From contig JABYQQ010000001.1 in assembly GCA_022605405.1 (NCBI GenBank), positions 2,108,001 to 2,172,000 on the forward strand: DNA of 64,000 nt, given 5' to 3'. Under the pieces are notes generated by a model that searched no databases, had not been told where the DNA came from, and was given only the letters and a program-made list of their open reading frames with translations. This DNA comes from Earliella scabrosa (taxonomy: Eukaryota; Basidiomycota; Agaricomycetes; Polyporales; Polyporaceae). The translations under genes and the position numbers were made by a program. This document shows, in pieces, positions 59,007 through 64,000 of this stretch. The stretch's first letter is position 1; each line of letters starts with the position of its first letter.

Positions 59007-60457
59007 TCACGCCAGCCCGTTCAGCCGGTTCGCGGCCTCGAGGCCCTGTCCGACGTTTACCCAGTCGAGGAGGAGGAAGTTGGGCGCGCGCCCGGCCGCG
59101 AAGCCCTGGCAGCCCGCCACGTTCGCCATGATCCTATATGCGCCATGTCAGCCTTCATCCTTCCACAAGCATCCCCCATACGCATTCGGATCTGGGTTCA
59201 GAGAAGGGGGCGAGTAAGCAGTACTCACGAGTCGACGCCGTTCGTCTCCGAGGCGTGGATGCGGTCGGGGACGATGACGTCCGGGAAGATCTCGACGTTG
59301 AGCGAGTGGTTGATCATGTACATGTGCTCCTCGGCGGACAGGGGCCCGCTGATGCGGTCCACGCTGCACGGGAAGTCCTCGTCCGTCACGCTGAACGGCG
59401 TCTCCCACACGTTCGGGAACTCGGGCAGGATGTACGGCACGCTCCGGTCGCTGTCCGCGCCGGCGTCCATGAAGACGACGACGCGCTTGCCGCTGTCGAT
59501 CATCTCGCCGAGCGTCGGCCACTGCGCGCGCGTGTGAGTGAGGATGATGTGTGGGAAGGAGAATGAAGGGGGGAAAGGGGACGGACCTCGCTTTGCTTCA
59601 TGGGCAGCTGGGGCGGGACGAAGGCCAGGTTCGCGACGCCGGACTCTTGGAACGCTGGGTCCCAGACGTCCTTGAGGGAGACGCCCTCGGGGTTCGTGAA
59701 GATGAGGGTGAGGACCTCGTTGGGGTTGTCTGTGAGGAACGTGTTGACCGTCTTCAGGTAGTCGACCACACTGCCGCCGTCGAAGATCAGCTGCAAGTGG
59801 TTCCGTGACCCGTCAGGATCGGCGTCAGCTCAACAATTGTGTGGTACGAACACAGCCTGCAAAGACAAAATCAGGACACGCGGGTCGATCAGGCATGACG
59901 CAAGATACTCACTGGTGTGGCAAAAGTGCAGGACACCGTCATTCCTGCAGCACAATGGGTCACAAGTCAATATGCATGGATAGCTACGACCGTTGAAGGC
60001 AATCAGCTACGCACATGTGCGACTGCGCCTGGAGCAGTCGGACACCGAGGCTGAGTTGTGTGGGAATGTCGACTTCCTGGTCGCGTCCGACTACAACGAA
60101 CGTCTGTAAGCGCATTTGCCCTGCGCGCACGACGGACTACCACTCACGTTCGAGAGGGTTCTCGCTGAACGCGAACGAGTCGTGGGCTGCAACGAGCATG
60201 TCAGCACCTCGTCTTCCGCTCATCCCGAGATACGTTGCTACTCACCTCCGAAGAACGTGACGTTGCCATAACTGCGACTGCAGAGCTCTTCGTGGCCGTT
60301 GCACACCGTTGCTCTGCCATGTTGTGCCTGGTCAGCCTCCGTCGGGGTCGCGACTCGTTGGTATCGACACGCCGACGCACCTTCTCTCGCGAACGACGGC
60401 GCCGCTGACCGAGGCAGCCGCAGCTGCGACACCAAGCAAGACTGATCCTACGCGCAT
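59007..60457 (-). CDS. Secreted PLC-like phosphodiesterase (TIM-barrel, PI-PLC X-type fold)
   Basis: Minus-strand exons: 60457-60381, 60313-60246, 60186-60148, 60090-60015, 59944-59913, 59856-59852, 59790-59587, 59521-59229 and 59133-59007, giving 306 aa. The N-terminus is a signal peptide (MRVGSVLLGVAAAAASVSG). Family marks: VCNGHEELCSRSYGNVTF, then GAHDSF with the first catalytic His, LQAQSHMNDGVLHFCHTSC with the second, NPNEVLTLIFTN, GKRVVVFMDAGAD and a C-terminal DWVNVGQGLEAANRLNGL. The cysteines suit an extracellular protein. The exon between the CHTS codons and LIFDGG appears to be 5 nt (GCTGT), so that join needs transcript support. The natural substrate of these fungal enzymes is not established; phosphoinositide or GPI cleavage is plausible. 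Confidence 0.88.
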
Positions 60458-62461
60458 TTCGAGGTCGGGACTTGATTACGAAGTTCAAACGAAAGTGTTG
60501 TGGGCGGGGGGTCGTTAGAGGACGTGAGCAAGGGCGAGCTGAGAGCAGGCGTGAGGAAGGAAAACGACGGGCGGGCTGGCTTAAGGATGGCTGAACCGGC
60601 AGCTGGAGAAGCAGAGAAGCACGATGGCCAGCCTATTTAAGGAGCAGGAGCGCATGGGCTCGACAGAGTCGACGCTTCGACGTACGGCTCGAGCCCGGTG
60701 CCATGGCACCTGATTTGGGCCCTCTGCGGCGGTGAGGCGTCGGGCCAGGGCGCACGCGGATCTGCCACCGAGGCGGCGATGCGACCTCAGGCGGTGCATT
60801 TCGAGTGATCCGGCCCTTCTGAGGCTGGGGAAAGGAGGGAGAATGAATCCGGGCGCAGCTCGAGGCTGGGGAAAGTATCGCCGTGGTTGTTCAGGACCGT
60901 TTGATGAACGTTGCCGTACTCGCACGTGGGACGTGTTTCGTGGGACTGCGCTGACTTGAAGTCGAGGGTGAGTTTGAATAAGTTTGAATGGCTGTTCGGA
61001 ACAGTCATGTGGCAGGTGGACAACTCAGCCTGGTCAGGAGACCACTGCGTATGCATGAACGTCGTGGCGTTGGAACTTGGCGAAGTGGGTTGCACGGAAA
61101 TTACCTATGCTCAAAGTTGGTCAACTCATACGATAGGTAGCTATATAGCCTGAGGTCCGAGGTCGAAATGGCGCACGCACATATGCGGAGCCTTCGTAGG
61201 GGTGAACATTCTCTGTCAGCCAGTGGGAAGTCTGAGTCTTCTCATTGAATGATCATACCATAGAATCAGCTATGCCCATGCACATTACAGAGTAGTCCAG
61301 GACTTCGACTCATGAGGGATGTAGGCAGTGACTTCGGGCCATGGGCAGCACGAGGTTCGTGTCACGGTACGGATATGCCTGCAGATGACCCATAATATCA
61401 ATATAATTCAAGAGGCCAGCGACGCGATATGCTCAACATCAGCTTCGTTCCCATTGGTAGAACGACGATGATCGCGAAGCCATCGTCAATTGGCCACAAC
61501 CCCCATCATGACGGCACGCAGCATTGGCAGCGTAGCATTGGACGTTCGCGATTGGATCAGCGCAGTGCGTCTAGGTAATACGAATGGCACCAGGAACAAA
61601 AGATGGGAGAATTCGATGGCGTATACTTTGTCAAAGAACACGCTGCCTGAGCTGTGCCGGCGCGCACTGCCAACGTTCATAACACTCACACTGCGGGCCC
61701 TCCGAGCGGCGAGTACGTACATTTCCTTCCTACAGCCAGCCATAGCCCGAGGGCTACCGATCTATGCACTGCGACGGTCTGCCTCCGAAGCGTCGCAGGC
61801 CAAGTCTAAGTCACGAACCGCGCGACCATCGGTGCCACGAGGCTGGAGTGGTGTGCTGAAGGCGTTGATGGAATTTGGCGGAAAACAGGAAGTAAGCTCA
61901 GATGGGATAGGTGATACCTGGGTGATACGAGGTGATACGTGGCATCGTGGAGTGTTGGAGAGTGCCGCCGGCATTGCATTCGAGGAGAGAACCGATGCTG
62001 GAGGAGGAGATGGTGATGATTGGAAGATGAAGGTGCCATGGGATTAGTTCGGACTTGCTATAAGGGTCCTCGTTACAGGTTCTTACGAAGAGTAGATTCG
62101 CTTTGTTGACACGTGTAAGGGAGGTAAGAATCGGGTAAGAAGTGGATAAGAAGGCCGTAGTTGATGTCTTGGAACTGATTAGATTGAGATAACAAGCCGG
62201 GGAGTGGACCAATCAGAGACCAATCGGCGTGAACGGCTGTGGGCGAGCACCGGAAGGGACGAGGGCCAATGATTCTTCTTGAACGTAGCCCAAGGTCCCT
62301 GGCGCGTCGTCTGGACAACATTAACCCTCGGAACGGCTCGACGCGCGGATATAAGCTCGTGTTGACGCTATAGCAGCCCACGCTTCTCCTGGTCTCTCAG
62401 TTTTCCTCCGCTTTCTCTCAGATCGCTGCACTGTCTCACGCAGACGCACCTGGGCCTCACA
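60458..62461. other. Promoter regions and one doubtful frame
   Basis: TTAAATA on the minus strand near 60633 may serve the phosphodiesterase gene, and GATATAAG at 62348-62355 the NAD kinase gene (114 bp before its start). In between is one plus-strand frame of uncertain status, listed separately. Confidence 0.45.
61490..62047 (+). CDS. Possible hypothetical protein, 185 aa
   Basis: A single open frame with no family resemblance. The middle is Arg/Ala/Ser-rich, and the C-terminus acidic and Gly-rich (DAGGGDGDDWKMKVPWD). A short direct repeat of GGTGATAC at about 61910-61937 lies inside it. Its length is only modestly above chance for this GC content and no introns are evident, which is unusual here. 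It may be real, but I would not rely on it. Confidence 0.3.
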   Translation: MATTPIMTARSIGSVALDVRDWISAVRLGNTNGTRNKRWENSMAYTLSKNTLPELCRRALPTFITLTLRALRAASTYISFLQPAIARGLPIYALRRSASEASQAKSKSRTARPSVPRGWSGVLKALMEFGGKQEVSSDGIGDTWVIRGDTWHRGVLESAAGIAFEERTDAGGGDGDDWKMKVPWD

Positions 62462-64000
62462 ATGCATTCCCCAGACAACGATACGTTCTCGACGCCTCCA
62501 ACGACTCCCTCTCAGCCAGAGATCAGGCCCTCGCTCTCCCGGAGGACAAGCCGTCCTTCAAACCTCCACATCATGCAGAACTCCTCGGACTGGACCCCAA
62601 ACCTCGTCCTCGACCCGCAGCAGTCCCCGGAGATATCCACGGGCAAGGCCACATCCGGAACGCCGACGTCTACGTTGGTCAACGGCAAGGCCAATGGGGT
62701 AACCGTCACACTCGATGGGCCGCCGCCCATGGCCAACACTCCCACAATTACGCACCATTCGGTCCCGAATCCGACCCACACCCAACGCCGAGCACCCTCA
62801 CCAGCCATCAAATCGCCTTGCTTTCTGCACTCCAAACTGCAGGGTGCCTCTCTCATGGACTGGCTCGGTTCCGTCTACGAAGACAAACCCCGCGATCCCC
62901 ACCGACGAGAAGAGGACGAACGCAATGGCTACTCAGACAGCGTCGTCTCGGACTCGTACAGCGAGACGCTATCCCCGTACGGAGACGAGGAGGACGACCG
63001 CGAGTATGCTCAGAGCCTCACGAAGCAGCTGGCGGAGACGGCGGTCGGAGTGCGGGAAGTGAGCAAAAAGCTTGGTCAGTGATCGTCCTGTCTGGTCTGC
63101 GGCGGCGCATCCGCCTCCCGGCGGTGCTCACCTCGCATACAGGTCGCACCCGCGTCCGCTCGAACATCCAGAGTGTCCTCATCGTGACCAAGGCGCGAGA
63201 CAACCGTCTCATCAAGCTCACCCGCGAGCTCGCTCTCTATCTCATGCTCAAAAAGCGTGGCAACGAGCGAGGTATCATTGTGTGAGTGTCCTCCCTCCCT
63301 GTCCTATCCCCTCAAGACGCGTATATCGCCCTCCGAACACGTTCATACTTGCGATTGGCTGGGGACGTCCAGGACGGTCTCCAGGAGGCATCGCCGGCTG
63401 TCCGCGCGTTGATATGACTAAGTGCACCGGTTAAGCAGCGCTAACGTGCATACGCATACAGTTACGTCGACGCTCAGCTCAAGACGTCAAGACGATTTGA
63501 CGCTGCAGGAATTGCTCGGGATCACCCTGAGCTATTCCTTCCCTTCCCAAAGCGGCGCGGATCAAGTACCTCTTCAGTGCACTCGAACACGAGCAATGAA
63601 CCGGTCCACGAGGGACAGTTGCGCTATTGGACCGCCGAGATGTGCAACCGTAGCCCACATCTGTTCGATTTCGTCGTGACAGTGAGTGAACATCCAGCCC
63701 AAAAATACGTCGCGCGCCCGCCGCTGACTCTTGACGTGTAGCTCGGTGGCGACGGCACGGTCCTGTTCACTTCATGGCTCTTCCAGCGAATCGTGCCCCC
63801 GGTGCTTCCCTTCGCGCTGGGATCGCTCGGATTCCTGACGAACTTTGACTTCGCGGACCACCGGAAGGTGATGGACAGCGCGATCGACGACGGCATTCGT
63901 GTGAACCTCCGCATGCGCTTCACATGCACCGTGTACCGCGCAATCTCCCCTGACAAGAACAGCAAGGCGCATCGCGCGATCAAGAAGGGCGTTACGGGGG
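62462..64000 (+). CDS. NAD kinase, 3' part beyond the window
   Basis: Phosphorylates NAD to NADP in the cytosol, supplying NADPH for biosynthesis and redox defence. Exons 62462-63074, 63143-63281, 63462-63681 and 63742 to the window end read in phase. The first 200 residues are Ser/Thr/Pro-rich and disordered, as in other fungal NAD kinases, and could be regulatory. The family part follows: RSNIQSVLIVTKARDNRL, YVDAQLKTSRRFDAAG, QLRYWTAEMC, PHLFDFVVT, then LGGDGTVLF with the catalytic GGDGT motif, and LPFALGSLGFLTNFDF. The second NAD-binding motif and the C-terminus lie outside. It is a UTR1/YEF1/POS5-type enzyme; a mitochondrial presequence is not obvious. Confidence 0.93.

Noticed and set aside
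58660..59010. Possible extra 3' exon of the phosphodiesterase
   Set aside because: The frame reaches TGA right after NGLA, the usual end of the family, so no further exon is needed.
63500..63600. Apparent frameshift in NAD kinase after HPELF
   Set aside because: Careful reading across the line break gives LFLPFPKRRG in frame; there is no frameshift.

Overview
This is a nuclear segment of a filamentous basidiomycete, most likely an Agaricomycete. The host DNA is GC-rich. Genes are cut by many 45-60 nt GT-AG introns, and several encode families typical of mushrooms (DUF6533- and DUF6534-type membrane proteins, GT61/DUF563 glycosyltransferase, divergent aquaporins). No bacterial, organellar or viral genes, rRNA, convincing tRNA or CRISPR array was seen. 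All gene models are read by eye from splice sites and family resemblance.

Layout. 1-8.3 kb: gene-poor, with reiterated short motifs. 8.3-14.7 kb: MCM2 (minus), divergent from a large disordered basidiomycete protein. 15.1-16.2 kb: TMEM53/DUF829-type hydrolase. 17.8-20.0 kb: GT61-type glycosyltransferase. 20.9-21.8 kb: small Gly/Met-rich membrane protein. 23.3-25.5 kb: DUF6534-type membrane protein with many tiny exons. 28.1-35.3 kb: three tandem aquaporin genes. 36.1-42.4 kb: an AT-richer Helitron with an open Rep-helicase gene. 43.6-44.0 kb: an 83-aa protein made of one double-stranded-RNA-binding domain. 45.8-47.3 kb: disordered basic/proline-rich protein. 49.8-51.3 kb: ferrochelatase. 52.5-54.1 kb: queuosine salvage hydrolase. 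54.5-56.6 kb: DUF6533-type membrane protein. 59.0-60.5 kb: secreted PLC-like phosphodiesterase. 62.5 kb to the edge: NAD kinase, cut by the window end.

The genes do not form one pathway. MCM2, ferrochelatase, queuosine salvage and NAD kinase are housekeeping. The accessory part is the aquaporin triplet, the adjacent Helitron and the nearby solo dsRNA-binding protein. The aquaporins share exon structure, and their NPA pore motifs change step by step (NPA/NAA, NPA/NAA, NPG/NSA), which suggests duplication followed by functional divergence. No clearly new multi-gene system was found; the aquaporin-Helitron-dsRBD stretch is the most unusual part.
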